From Rhodobacteraceae bacterium WD3A24 (lineage in GTDB: Bacteria > Pseudomonadota > Alphaproteobacteria > Rhodobacterales > Rhodobacteraceae), in NCBI GenBank assembly GCA_002967695.1, contig PUHN01000014.1:1-64000 (forward strand): DNA of 64,000 nucleotides, read 5' to 3'. A model generated the notes under the pieces. That model was not told where the DNA came from. It made no database searches and saw only the letters and a program-made list of their open reading frames with translations. This document shows positions 10,994 through 20,192 of the stretch, one piece after another (the first letter of the stretch is position 1; every line of letters begins with the position of its first letter). The translations under genes were made by a program, and so were the position numbers.

Positions 10994-11428
10994 ATGGCGC
11001 GCAATCGTTCCTCCAGGGGCGCAGGCCCCTCGCAACGCCAGCTTCGCGTGGGCGAGCTGATCCGCCGCACCCTGTCCGAGGTGCTGGCGCGCGGCGACGT
11101 GCACGACCCCGAGCTCAACCGCCTGTCGATCACCGTGGCCGAGGTGCGCGCGACGCCCGACCTCAAGACGGCGACAGCCTACGTCGTTCCGCTGGGCGGC
11201 GACGCGCGCGAGGCCACGATGGAGGCGCTGGAGCGGAACCGGGCCGAGCTGCGCCGCATCGTGGCGCGGACGCTGACGCTGAAATTCGCGCCCGAGCTGC
11301 GCTTCGCCTATGACGAGACTTTCGACCGCATGGACCACATGCGCGAGCTTCTCAACGAGGACCGCGTGCGCCGCGACGTCGCGACGGACGAGGGCGAAGA
11401 CGACGATGACCCCGGCGCGCAGGGTTAG
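10994..11428 (+). CDS. rbfA: Ribosome-binding factor A
   Basis: RbfA is a KH-domain protein that binds the 30S subunit and helps process the 5' end of 16S rRNA. The 144-residue protein shows [18 protein letters not shown], the [19 protein letters not shown] strand-helix unit and a C-terminal RMDHMRELL segment, followed by an acidic tail common in alphaproteobacteria. It is divergent from dapB and its last 23 bases overlap the start of the next gene. Confidence 0.94.
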   Translation: MARNRSSRGAGPSQRQLRVGELIRRTLSEVLARGDVHDPELNRLSITVAEVRATPDLKTATAYVVPLGGDAREATMEALERNRAELRRIVARTLTLKFAPELRFAYDETFDRMDHMRELLNEDRVRRDVATDEGEDDDDPGAQG

Positions 11429-12179
11429 CCGCGCGCTGGCGGCTCTCGCGCTGATCTGGGCGGCCGCGGCGGCGGCCCCGGCGGCCCGGGCCGCGCAGTG
11501 CAACCCGATCACCCATGACGGGCTGGATTACACGGTCTGCTCCGCGCGGGCGGGGGCCGATCGCCTGCGGCTGTGGCATCTCGCCCCCGACGGGACGCCC
11601 TATGGCGGTTTCGGCCGCGTCGCCGACCGCCTGGCGCGCGGCGACCAGCGCCTGCGATTCGCCATGAATGGTGGAATGTTCCACAGCGACCGCTCGGCGG
11701 TGGGCCTGCTGATCATCGACGGGCAGGAGCGCGCGCCGCTGATCACCAGTGCCGGGCCGGGCAATTTCGGGCTTCTGCCCAACGGCGTCTTCTGCATCGC
11801 CGCCGACCGCTTTGCGGTGATCGAGACCCGCGCCTTCGCCGCCGACCGGCCCGATTGCCGCCATGCCACGCAGTCGGGGCCGATGCTGGTGATCGACGGC
11901 GCGCTGCATCCGCGGCTGTTGCCCGACTCGACCTCGCGCTTCGTGCGCAACGGGGTCGGGGTCAGCGCCGACGGGCAGACGGCCTGGCTGGCGATCTCGG
12001 ATCAGCAGGTGACCTTCCACGAATTCGCCCGGTTGTTCCGCGACGGGCTGGGCACGCCCAACGCGCTGTTTCTCGACGGCAACGTCTCGCGGCTTCACGC
12101 GCCGGGGCTGGGTAGGTCGGACTGGGGCCTGCCGATCGGGCCCATCCTGGGCGTCGCCGAGCCCGCGCCCGACCGTTGA
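11406..12179 (+). CDS. Phosphodiester glycosidase (NAGPA-domain) family secreted protein
   Basis: This 257-residue protein has a clear signal peptide (hydrophobic Ala-rich residues 8-27, cleavage after ARA) and so should be periplasmic. The core matches the NAGPA/YigE-like phosphodiester glycosidase fold: [19 protein letters not shown], the [14 protein letters not shown] segment, [15 protein letters not shown] and the terminal GPILGV. Family members cleave N-acetylglucosamine-1-phosphodiester bonds in eukaryotes; the bacterial substrate is unclear. The start at 11406 lies inside rbfA (23-base overlap), suggesting translational coupling, and was chosen because the signal peptide begins there. 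Confidence 0.85.
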   Translation: MTPARRVSRALAALALIWAAAAAAPAARAAQCNPITHDGLDYTVCSARAGADRLRLWHLAPDGTPYGGFGRVADRLARGDQRLRFAMNGGMFHSDRSAVGLLIIDGQERAPLITSAGPGNFGLLPNGVFCIAADRFAVIETRAFAADRPDCRHATQSGPMLVIDGALHPRLLPDSTSRFVRNGVGVSADGQTAWLAISDQQVTFHEFARLFRDGLGTPNALFLDGNVSRLHAPGLGRSDWGLPIGPILGVAEPAPDR

Positions 12180-12246
12180 CGCCCCGCCGCGCCCGCTGTA
12201 GCAGGCGCCCCCTGAACACCGGAAATTGCTGCAGGAGACGCGCATC

Positions 12247-13152
12247 ATGGGGCGCAGGCGCAAGGGGCGCGACATTTCGGGCTGGCTGGTCGTGGACAAG
12301 CCCGCGGGGCTGACCTCGACGGCCGTCGTGGGAAAGGTGCGCTGGGCGCTTCAGGCGCGCAAGGCCGGCCATGCCGGCACGCTGGACCCGGCCGCGACCG
12401 GCGTTCTGGCCGTGGCGCTGGGCGAGGCCACGAAGACCGTGCCCTATGTCACCGACGCGCTAAAATGCTACCGCTTCACGGTGCGCTTCGGGCAGGCCAC
12501 CAACACCGACGACGCCGAGGGCGAAATTATCGACACCAGCGACACGCGCCCCTCCGACGCCGGGATCGAGGCCGCGCTGGCCGTGTTCCGCGGCGAAATC
12601 ATGCAGGTTCCCCCGCAATTCTCGGCCGTGAAGATCGAGGGCGAGCGGGCCTATGCCCGCGCGCGCGAGGGCGAGGAGATGGAGATCGAGGCACGCCCCC
12701 TCTGGGTGGAAAGCCTGGATCTGGTCGCCCGCCCGGACCCCGACCACGCGGTGCTGGAAATGGTCTGCGGCAAGGGCGGCTACGTGCGCGCGATTGCCCG
12801 CGATCTGGGCGAGGCGCTGGGCTGCCTGGGCCACGTGACCGAGCTGCGCCGCACATGGTCGGGCCCCTTCGACGCCGAGGACGGAATCACCGTCGCCGAA
12901 ATCGAGGACCTCGCCCAGACGCCCGAGCTGGACGCGCGGCTGCTGCCGATCGAGGCCGGGCTGGCCGACCTGCCCGAGCTGCGCGCCACGCCCGAGGGTG
13001 CGGCGCGGCTGCGCAACGGCAATCCGGGCATGGTTCTGACCTCGGACGCCGAGTACGGTGAAGAGGCTTGGGCGAGCTTCGAGGGCCGCGCGGTGGCCGT
13101 GGGCATCTATCGCGCGGGCGAGCTGCACCCCAGCCGGGTGTTCAATGTCTGA
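12247..13152 (+). CDS. truB: tRNA pseudouridine-55 synthase
   Basis: TruB isomerises U55 in the T-loop of tRNAs. The 301-residue protein has the signature [13 protein letters not shown], the catalytic aspartate in [14 protein letters not shown], the [10 protein letters not shown] strand and the [12 protein letters not shown] motif, with a C-terminal PUA-like region. The ATG at 12247 follows AGGAG; an ATG seven codons earlier would include that site. rbfA and truB are close neighbours in many bacteria. It overlaps the DUF1643 gene by 8 bases. Confidence 0.96.
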   Translation: MGRRRKGRDISGWLVVDKPAGLTSTAVVGKVRWALQARKAGHAGTLDPAATGVLAVALGEATKTVPYVTDALKCYRFTVRFGQATNTDDAEGEIIDTSDTRPSDAGIEAALAVFRGEIMQVPPQFSAVKIEGERAYARAREGEEMEIEARPLWVESLDLVARPDPDHAVLEMVCGKGGYVRAIARDLGEALGCLGHVTELRRTWSGPFDAEDGITVAEIEDLAQTPELDARLLPIEAGLADLPELRATPEGAARLRNGNPGMVLTSDAEYGEEAWASFEGRAVAVGIYRAGELHPSRVFNV

Positions 13153-13720
13153 AACCGCCCCCGACACCCCCGCCGGCCCGGACGTCATGCCGCCCGTGCT
13201 TGAGGGCGCGGGACTGGTCACGCGCGCGCATCTGAAGGGCGACGCGCCCAGCACGGCGGTCTATTCGCCCTGCATGGCGTATCGCTACCTGCTCACGCGG
13301 ATCTGGCAGCCCGGGGGCAGGCGCGCGCTGTTCGTGATGCTCAACCCCTCGACCGCGACGGAAAAGCAGAACGACCCCACCGTCGAGCGTTGCGAGCGCC
13401 GCGCCCGCGCGCTGGGATTCGGGGCGTTCCGGGTGTGCAACATCTTCGCCTTCCGCGCCACCGACCCGAAGGTCATGCGCGCCGCCGAGGAACCGGTCGG
13501 CCCCGCAAACGACGCCGCCATCGCCGACAGCGCGGCCTGGGCCGACGCGGTGATCTGCGCCTGGGGCAGCCACGGGGCGCACCTTGACCGTGGCGCGGCG
13601 GTCGAGCGGTTGTTGCGGGCCACGGGCGCGCCGCTTCAGCATCTGGGGCTGACCCGGCACAACCAGCCGCGCCACCCGCTCTACATCAGCTACGGCCGCA
13701 AGCCCGAGCCGTGGGACTGA
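13145..13720 (+). CDS. DUF1643 domain-containing protein
   Basis: This 191-residue cytosolic protein matches DUF1643. The diagnostic run is [19 protein letters not shown], then the [12 protein letters not shown] helix, [10 protein letters not shown] and a later [11 protein letters not shown] strand. The fold is thought to resemble uracil-DNA-glycosylase-like or nucleotide-binding proteins, but no biochemical role is established to my knowledge. The start overlaps truB by 8 bases, so it is probably translated from the truB message. The C-terminus ([14 protein letters not shown]) is strongly conserved in this family. Confidence 0.88.
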   Translation: MSETAPDTPAGPDVMPPVLEGAGLVTRAHLKGDAPSTAVYSPCMAYRYLLTRIWQPGGRRALFVMLNPSTATEKQNDPTVERCERRARALGFGAFRVCNIFAFRATDPKVMRAAEEPVGPANDAAIADSAAWADAVICAWGSHGAHLDRGAAVERLLRATGAPLQHLGLTRHNQPRHPLYISYGRKPEPWD

Positions 13721-13733
13721 CCCGCCGCGCGCC

Positions 13734-14447
13734 TCACAGCATCCGTATAACGTCGCGGTCGATGGCCAGCAGATAGCCCTGCCGCGCGATGTTGCGGATC
13801 AGCAGCGCCGAGACCATCTGGTTGCCCAGCGTGTCGCGCAGGCGCTTGATCCGGGTCGCGCCGGCGGCCTCGTCGCAATCGGCCGCGTTGCGCCCCGAAA
13901 TCATCGCCTCGATCTGCGATCCCGACAGGACGTCGCCGTCCAGCCGCGCCTCGGCCAGCACCGCCAGCGTCTCGACCGCCGCCTCGGTCAGGTCGAATTC
14001 GAGGTTGTTGAGATAGACCTTCCGCTCGGCCCGGCTGATGACCAGTGACGAGATCTGGATGCCCGCGCGCTCGATCTCGGACATGCGGCGGTTGAACCCC
14101 AGCAGCAGGACCAGAAAGATCAGCGCGGCAACCAGCAGCGCGGCCGAGAAGACCAGCAGCACGAAGATCACCATGCGGTAGGAGGCCAGCGTTTCCGAGA
14201 ACGCCGTTCCCGACTGCGCCAGAATCTCCAGAAGCCTGATCTGGGCCTGCGTGGTGAAGGCGTCGTTCTCGACGAAGATGCGCTCCACCCGCTCGTTGAA
14301 GGCGTCGGCGTCGGGCAGATACGCCAGCAGCATGAACCCGCCCGCCGCCAGGATCGCCACGATGGCGGCGATCCCGGTCAGGACGATCCTGTTGCCGGGC
14401 ACCAGGGGGCGCCGTGCCGGCTGGTCCGAGCTTTCGATCTGCGTCAC
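13734..14447 (-). CDS. Membrane-anchored protein with C-terminal winged-helix domain
   Basis: This 237-residue protein has two membrane helices (about residues 22-44 and 92-117) flanking a 47-residue, probably periplasmic, acidic loop. The cytosolic C-terminus (about 145-232) resembles the OmpR/ToxR-type winged helix: YLNNLEFDLTEAAVETLAVL, then TRIKRLRDTLGNQM and LIRNIARQGYLLA, corresponding to the recognition helix and the terminal hairpin. In ToxR the DNA-binding domain is N-terminal; here it is C-terminal. The start is set at GTG 14445-14447, which has GGAGG seven bases upstream; an ATG at 14480 adds 11 residues but lacks a ribosome site. Target genes are unknown. Confidence 0.75.
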   Translation of the reverse strand: MTQIESSDQPARRPLVPGNRIVLTGIAAIVAILAAGGFMLLAYLPDADAFNERVERIFVENDAFTTQAQIRLLEILAQSGTAFSETLASYRMVIFVLLVFSAALLVAALIFLVLLLGFNRRMSEIERAGIQISSLVISRAERKVYLNNLEFDLTEAAVETLAVLAEARLDGDVLSGSQIEAMISGRNAADCDEAAGATRIKRLRDTLGNQMVSALLIRNIARQGYLLAIDRDVIRML

Positions 14448-14534
14448 CGAATAACCTCCGCTATCATGAGTTGGCGTCATGTCAGCGGCAAGGTCAAGCC
14501 CGGGCCGCGCGCCCGGTGCCGGCACAGGGCAGGA

Positions 14535-14837
14535 TCAGTAGCGCAGGAAATAGTCTCCGGCACGGCCGCGGCGCGACGAGAGCCCGTCGGAGCCGAAGAT
14601 CGACATCACGTCCAGCAGCTCCCAGCCGTCAGACGAGATTCGCTGGCGGATCTGGCTCGACGCGGCCGAGGTGCTGGCGCAGGCCGAGTCGGGCAGTTCG
14701 ATCACGCCGTATTGCAGTTCCAGCCCGCTGCCGCCGCGGCGGCTGGCCCGGTAGTCGGCATAGCATTCCGCGGCCGCGGGCAGGGCGAGTGTGGCCGCAA
14801 GCAGCGCTGCGGCAAGCGAGAGGAGATGCTTTTTCAT
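14535..14837 (-). CDS. Conserved small secreted protein of unknown function
   Basis: This 100-residue protein has a signal peptide (MKKHLLSLAAALLAATLALP, cleavage after AAA). The mature part is about 77 residues, with two cysteines that could form one disulfide and a conserved-looking C-terminal stretch DGWELLDVMSIFGSDG followed by AGDYFLRY. I do not recognise a named domain. It lies 87 bases upstream of the membrane-tethered winged-helix gene on the same strand and may be cotranscribed with it. The start at 14837 is chosen for the signal peptide; an in-frame ATG four codons upstream is an alternative. Confidence 0.7.
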   Translation of the reverse strand: MKKHLLSLAAALLAATLALPAAAECYADYRASRRGGSGLELQYGVIELPDSACASTSAASSQIRQRISSDGWELLDVMSIFGSDGLSSRRGRAGDYFLRY

Positions 14838-15042
14838 TCCGGTCATACCATTGTTTCGCGTTGACGCCGACAATGCGCATTGCCGCGCGGCTATTCAATA
14901 TCGGCCGGGCGCGCGCGCGGGGTTATCGGATAACCGCCGCCCGCTATTGCGTGTCAGAGCCGCCGGGGCGGATCGTTGTCGCAGTGCACGCCGCGATCCT
15001 CGCTGCGGCGCCCCGACCCGCCCCAAACCCGGAGACCCGACA

Positions 15043-15663
15043 ATGACCCTGTTCAAACCCATCACCGCCCCGCTCGCCGCGCTCGCGCTGGCGGTGGCAG
15101 GCCTCGCCGCCCCGGCGCCGGCCCGCGCGGACGCCGAGGATGCGCTGGCCTTCATCCTGGGCACGGCCGCCTTCGTCGCCATCCTCGACAGCTTCGACGA
15201 CCGTGCCGAGGCGCACGGACGCTATACCGGCCACATCCTGCCCGCGCATTGCCAGGAGACCTACCGCGCCCGCGGCCGCACGATCGACGCCTATCACGCC
15301 CGCTGCCTGCGCCGCGCCGGACTGCGCCACCTGCCCGGCATCTGCCGGGTGGAGGTCAACACCCGCTATGGCAGCCGCAGCGCCTACACCGCGACGTGCC
15401 TCGAACGGCGCGGCTACCGGCCCGAATACGCGCGCTATGACCGGCATGACCGCTACGACCGTCACCCGCGCCTGCCGCGCGACTGCGACCTGACCTATCG
15501 CCGGGGTCATGACCGCTTCGGTGGCTATGACAGCGACTGCTGGCAGCGCCGCGGCTATCGCCTGCCGCCCGACGGCTGCATCCTGTATGGCCGCGACGAT
15601 CACGGGCCGCGCACGGTCTATGATGCCAACTGCCTGCGCAGACACGGATTCCGCGTGGACTGA
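15043..15663 (+). CDS. Secreted protein with four cysteine-pair repeats
   Basis: This 206-residue protein has a signal peptide (residues 1-29, cleavage near ARA). Four tandem units each read C-x13-Y-x3-C-[LW]-x-R-x-G-[LYF]-R, with exactly 17 residues between the two cysteines in every unit. Unit starts are near residues 67, 105, 147 and 179. A basic, tyrosine-rich linker with RHDRYDRH lies between units two and three. The pattern implies four disulfide-stapled modules in the periplasm or outside the cell. I recognise no named family. It is divergent from the small secreted protein gene and 14 bases ahead of the rnhB open frame. Confidence 0.7.
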   Translation: MTLFKPITAPLAALALAVAGLAAPAPARADAEDALAFILGTAAFVAILDSFDDRAEAHGRYTGHILPAHCQETYRARGRTIDAYHARCLRRAGLRHLPGICRVEVNTRYGSRSAYTATCLERRGYRPEYARYDRHDRYDRHPRLPRDCDLTYRRGHDRFGGYDSDCWQRRGYRLPPDGCILYGRDDHGPRTVYDANCLRRHGFRVD

Positions 15664-15755
15664 TCCTCTCCTCCCTGATGTCCCGCGCCCTGCCCCGTGC
15701 CCTTGCCTGCGATACCGCTTGCAGGGCGCGGGGATTTTCGCGCATTTGTGTGGCC

Positions 15756-16382
15756 ATGCCCGGTGCCGCCCCAGACGACAGCCGCGAGATTGCCCTGCGC
15801 CTGAAGGGCGCGCGGCGCGTCGTCGGGATCGACGAGGTCGGCCGCGGCCCGCTGGCCGGGCCGGTCACCGCCGCGGCGGTCTGCCTGGACCCTGACGACA
15901 TCCCCGAGGGCCTGCGCGACTCGAAGGAGCTTGCCGCCCCCCGCCGCGTCGAGCTGGCCGCCGCGATCACCGCGCGCGCCGAGGTCTGCATCGCCCACGC
16001 CACTGTCGAGGAGATCGACGCGCTCAACATCCTCGGCGCCGCCGACCTGGCGATGTGCCGCGCCATTCAGGGGCTCTCCGCGCCGCCCTGCCATGCGCTG
16101 ATCGACGGCAACCGCCTTCCGCGCGGGCTGACCTGCCCGGGCGAGGCGGTCGTGGGCGGCGACGGGCTGTGCCTGTCGATCGCCGCGGCCTCGATCGTGG
16201 CGAAGGTCGCGCGCGACGGCCTGATGGCCGAGCTGGCGCGCGAGTGGCCCGGCTATGGCTGGGAGACCAACATGGGCTATGGAACGTCCGCGCACCGCGC
16301 CGCACTCCAAGATCTCGGGGTAAGCCCATACCATAGGCGTTCCTTCGCGCCCGTGCGCAACATCTTGTATCAAGAGAAGTAA
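15756..16382 (+). CDS. rnhB: Ribonuclease HII
   Basis: RNase HII cuts RNA embedded in DNA-RNA hybrids and initiates ribonucleotide excision. The acidic catalytic residues are in GIDEVGRGPLAGPV (D and E), DSKEL and LIDGN, and a conserved AAASIVAKVARD helix follows. The ATG at 15756 gives a normal 208-residue protein; the frame is open 26 codons further upstream, but that extension is unlike the family and no clear ribosome site decides. It is followed by ccrM, with a GANTC-rich 105-base gap. Confidence 0.94.
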   Translation: MPGAAPDDSREIALRLKGARRVVGIDEVGRGPLAGPVTAAAVCLDPDDIPEGLRDSKELAAPRRVELAAAITARAEVCIAHATVEEIDALNILGAADLAMCRAIQGLSAPPCHALIDGNRLPRGLTCPGEAVVGGDGLCLSIAAASIVAKVARDGLMAELAREWPGYGWETNMGYGTSAHRAALQDLGVSPYHRRSFAPVRNILYQEK

Positions 16383-16393
16383 ATAACCCCCTG

Positions 16394-17594
<1,201 letters not shown>

Positions 17595-17650
17595 GACGCG
17601 CGGCGAAATCCGCCCGCGCCTGCGGGGCGACTGTCCCGCGGGCGCGACCT

Positions 17651-17684
17651 GCCCCCGCCGGCCCCGCGCCGGCGGGGGCCTTTT
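17651..17684 (+). terminator. Intrinsic terminator after ccrM
   Basis: An 11-base GC-only stem (GCCCCCGCCGG at 17651-17661 with CCGGCGGGGGC at 17669-17679, 7-base loop) is followed by one C and four T residues. It sits 57 bases after the ccrM stop and before rfbA, separating the two transcription units. Confidence 0.85.
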
Positions 17685-17724
17685 CGGCCGGCCCGCGGGC
17701 CGGCAGCGAAGGGAGCAGCGTGCG

Positions 17725-18618
17725 ATGAACCGCAAGGGCATCATCCTGGCCGGCGGCGCGGGGACGCGGCTTCACCCGATCACGCTGGGCGTCTCCAAGC
17801 AGCTCCTGCCGGTCTATGACAAGCCGATGATCTACTACCCGCTCAGCGTCCTGATGCTGACGGGGCTGCGCGACATCGCGCTGATCACGACCCCGCACGA
17901 CCGCCGGCAGTTCATGCGGGTTCTGGGCGACGGAAGGCAGTGGGGCATCCGCATCACCTATATCGAGCAGCCCAGCCCCGACGGGCTGGCGCAGGCCTAT
18001 CTTCTGGCCGAGGATTTCCTCGGCGGGGATGCCAGTGCGATGGTGCTGGGCGACAACATCTTTTTCGGGCACGGGCTGCCCGGGATGCTTGTCAGGGCGG
18101 CGGCGAAATCGGCCGGGGGGACGGTCTTCGGCTATCACGTCTCCGATCCGCGGCGCTACGGGGTCGTCGCCTTCGACGCCGATCACCGGGTCACCACGAT
18201 CGTGGAGAAGCCACACACGCCGCCGTCGAACTACGCGGTGACGGGGCTCTATTTCCTTGACGGCACGGCGCCCGAGCGCGCGCGGGCCGTCCGCCCCTCC
18301 GCGCGGGGCGAACTCGAGATCACGACATTGCTCGAAAGCTATCTCGCCGAGGGCCAGCTCGAGGTCGAGCGGCTCGGGCGCGGCTATGCCTGGCTCGACA
18401 CCGGCACGCATGACAGCCTGCTTGATGCGGGCAATTTCGTGCGCACACTGGAGACGCGGCAGGGCCTGCAGACGGGCAGCCCCGACGAGGTGGCCTATCA
18501 TCAGGGCTGGATCGACCGCGACGCGCTCAAGGAGCGCGCCCGGAAATTCTCCAAGAACGGCTATGGCCAGTATCTCGCGTTGCTCGCCGCACAGGAAGAC
18601 CCCGACTGGCAGGGCTGA
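17725..18618 (+). CDS. rfbA: Glucose-1-phosphate thymidylyltransferase
   Basis: RfbA/RmlA makes dTDP-glucose from dTTP and glucose-1-phosphate, the first step to dTDP-rhamnose and related sugars. The 297-residue protein has the nucleotide-binding GIILAGGAGTRLHPIT, SKQLLPVYDKPMIYYPL, the metal-binding VLGDNIFFG and the GVVAFDADHRVTTIVEKP segment, plus AWLDTGTHDSLL near the C-terminus. The usual partners rfbB, rfbC and rfbD are not adjacent, so the gene is an orphan here. Its own message is bounded upstream by the ccrM terminator. Confidence 0.95.
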   Translation: MNRKGIILAGGAGTRLHPITLGVSKQLLPVYDKPMIYYPLSVLMLTGLRDIALITTPHDRRQFMRVLGDGRQWGIRITYIEQPSPDGLAQAYLLAEDFLGGDASAMVLGDNIFFGHGLPGMLVRAAAKSAGGTVFGYHVSDPRRYGVVAFDADHRVTTIVEKPHTPPSNYAVTGLYFLDGTAPERARAVRPSARGELEITTLLESYLAEGQLEVERLGRGYAWLDTGTHDSLLDAGNFVRTLETRQGLQTGSPDEVAYHQGWIDRDALKERARKFSKNGYGQYLALLAAQEDPDWQG

Positions 18619-18774
18619 CGCGACGCCTTCGGGATGTCGTCCGCCCAATCTCGACGAGTGACGCGGCCGAGGCATCGACATTCTTCTTTACAGGGGCGCG
18701 TCAGAGGCCCCCGGCCGCGTGACCACCTCCCGATCGGCTCGGGGCTATCCGATTCAAGCTGACCCGCGTCTGGT
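18619..18774. other. Convergent intergenic region between rfbA and chrR with an inverted repeat
   Basis: The two flanking genes converge here. A perfect 9-base inverted repeat (ACGCGGCCG at 18661-18669 and CGGCCGCGT at 18712-18720) encloses 42 bases that include a T-rich patch. No classical hairpin with a T tract is visible on either strand and I see no coding frame with family-like features. Confidence 0.4.
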
Positions 18775-19416
18775 CTAGATGCGGAAAAACGGCTGGACCA
18801 GCCGCGGGATGAGCGCGTTGAACTTCAGCGGCGCGTCGGTGGCGGCCAGGCAGATGCAGGCTGCGCCCGGCTCGGCGACAGGGGTGTGCTCGACCGACTC
18901 GTCGGCGATCTCCACATCACCGCGGCCGAAGCGCGCCGACTCGTCGCTGAATGCGCCCTGCAGCACCAGCGTAAGCTCGGTGCCCTTGTGTCCGTGATCG
19001 GGCACCGCGGCGCCGGCGGGGATATAGAGCAGCCGCGCCGAGGCCGCGCGCGAGGTCGGCAGGATCGCCTGCCGCACGCCGCCGCCGAGATTGCGCCATT
19101 TCACCGCGTCCACCCCGCCGCCGACATAATCGCGCACCGGACGCGGCAGAACGCGGCCGCGCGCCGGCGGGGAAATGGCGGGGCTCTCCGGCGCGCGGCC
19201 GATGCGCCGCAGCGTGGCCTCCAGGCTGCCCTCGGCCATTGCGGCGCTCTCCGTGTGTTCCAGAACGGCGCCGCCGATGGAATCGAAACCGGCCAGCCGG
19301 GCGCGGCACTCGTCGCACAGCGAGACATGCGTTGCCACGACGAGACTGAACGCCTCGGGCAGTTGCCCGGCAGAATACGCCATCAGAAGATCGTCGGACA
19401 GATGGTGTTTGATCAT
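18775..19416 (-). CDS. chrR: Anti-sigma factor ChrR (zinc- and cupin-containing)
   Basis: ChrR holds the ECF sigma factor RpoE inactive until singlet oxygen triggers its release. The 213-residue protein has both domains of the Rhodobacter protein. The N-terminal zinc anti-sigma domain shows H5, H30, C34 and C37, one position off the known H6/H31/C35/C38 set. The C-terminal cupin-like domain shows H141, H143, E147 and H177, matching the known metal ligands exactly. It begins 12 bases after the rpoE stop on the same strand, the usual arrangement for an anti-sigma factor and its partner. Confidence 0.95.
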   Translation of the reverse strand: MIKHHLSDDLLMAYSAGQLPEAFSLVVATHVSLCDECRARLAGFDSIGGAVLEHTESAAMAEGSLEATLRRIGRAPESPAISPPARGRVLPRPVRDYVGGGVDAVKWRNLGGGVRQAILPTSRAASARLLYIPAGAAVPDHGHKGTELTLVLQGAFSDESARFGRGDVEIADESVEHTPVAEPGAACICLAATDAPLKFNALIPRLVQPFFRI

Positions 19417-19428
19417 CTCGTGACCCTG

Positions 19429-20082
19429 CTACGACAGTGAATGGCGCAAGCGTTCGAGCGCCAGCCTGATCCGCGACTTTATCGTGCCCAGCGGCAGGCC
19501 CGTCTCGGCGGCGATCTCGGTATGCGACAGCTCGCCGAAATAGGCCCGCTCGACGAGTTGTCTCTGCTTGTCGGGCAATTCCGCGAGCGCGGCGCCCAGT
19601 TTCGCGCTGTCCTGCTGCAGCGCGAACACGTCCTCCTGATCGGGCTCGGGCTCGGGGCCCCAGCCCAGCTCCTCGGGCTCGGGGCGGTTCTCGCGGCGCA
19701 GCACGTCGATGCGCCGGTTGCGCGCGATGGTAAATATCCACGTCGCCACGCTCGCCCGGCTCGGGTCGAACAGATGCGCCTTGCGCCAGACGGTGGCCAT
19801 CACGTCCTGGGCGCAGTCCTCGGCAACCGCGGCACTTGCGCCGCCCTTCATGAGAAACGCCTTGACCCGCGGGGCGAAGTGGCGAAACAGCGCGGCGAAG
19901 GCGGCGGCGTCCTGCCCGTCGCGCACCCGCGCGACGAGAGCGACCCAATCGGCTGGTGTCTCGTCGGTGATCGCTGCCGTCTCCTGTTCGTGCCCGGCGC
20001 GGACGCGGCCCGCTCCGACACCATAGGTGGGCGGTCGGGCGGATGCATCCGGTTTTTCGAGGCGTTCGAGCGACTGCAACAT
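19429..20082 (-). CDS. rpoE: ECF RNA polymerase sigma factor RpoE (singlet-oxygen stress)
   Basis: This is a group IV sigma factor. Region 2 (AAFAALFRHFAPRVKAFLM, then AEDCAQDVMATVWRKAHLFD and TIARNRRIDVLRRE) and region 4 (LPDKQRQLVERAYFGELSHTEIAAETGLPLGTIKSRIRLALERL) are both intact. The linker GWGPEPEPDQED is typical of Rhodobacter RpoE. The start is uncertain. The ATG at 20080-20082 is the last ATG/GTG before region 2 and gives 217 residues with an unusually long N-terminus. An excellent AGGAG sits nine bases before an in-frame ATC at 19969-19971 that would give a typical length. It is cotranscribed with chrR and divergent from the FAD oxidase operon. Confidence 0.93.
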   Translation of the reverse strand: MLQSLERLEKPDASARPPTYGVGAGRVRAGHEQETAAITDETPADWVALVARVRDGQDAAAFAALFRHFAPRVKAFLMKGGASAAVAEDCAQDVMATVWRKAHLFDPSRASVATWIFTIARNRRIDVLRRENRPEPEELGWGPEPEPDQEDVFALQQDSAKLGAALAELPDKQRQLVERAYFGELSHTEIAAETGLPLGTIKSRIRLALERLRHSLS

Positions 20083-20087
20083 ATCCC

Positions 20088-20116
20088 GTCTACGCCGTCC
20101 GCCGCGGGGCGGATCA
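20088..20116 (-). promoter_or_regulatory. Candidate RpoE-dependent promoter of rpoE-chrR
   Basis: On the minus strand TGATCC (20116 to 20111) is followed after 18 bases by TAGAC (20092 to 20088). TGATCC is the -35 element reported for the RpoE/ChrR regulon of Rhodobacter. A start of transcription six to eight bases on would fall on or next to the ATG at 20082. Autoregulation is inferred. Confidence 0.55.
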
Positions 20117-20129
20117 AAATCATCCGTAT

Positions 20130-20158
20130 TGATCCGGCTGGCCCCGGCGGGCGTAACA
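20130..20158 (+). promoter_or_regulatory. Candidate RpoE-dependent promoter of the FAD oxidase operon
   Basis: TGATCC at 20130-20135 is followed after 18 bases by TAACA at 20154-20158, mirroring the element on the opposite strand with the same spacer. The ATG of the first operon gene lies 35 bases further on with GGGAG before it. Confidence 0.6.
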
Positions 20159-20192
20159 GTCGACACGAGGCAGGACAGCGGGGAGCAATCGC

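Noticed and set aside
11352-12299. Minus-strand frame opposite the phosphodiester glycosidase gene
   Set aside because: It is Arg/Gly-rich with no domain; the plus-strand product has a signal peptide and NAGPA motifs.
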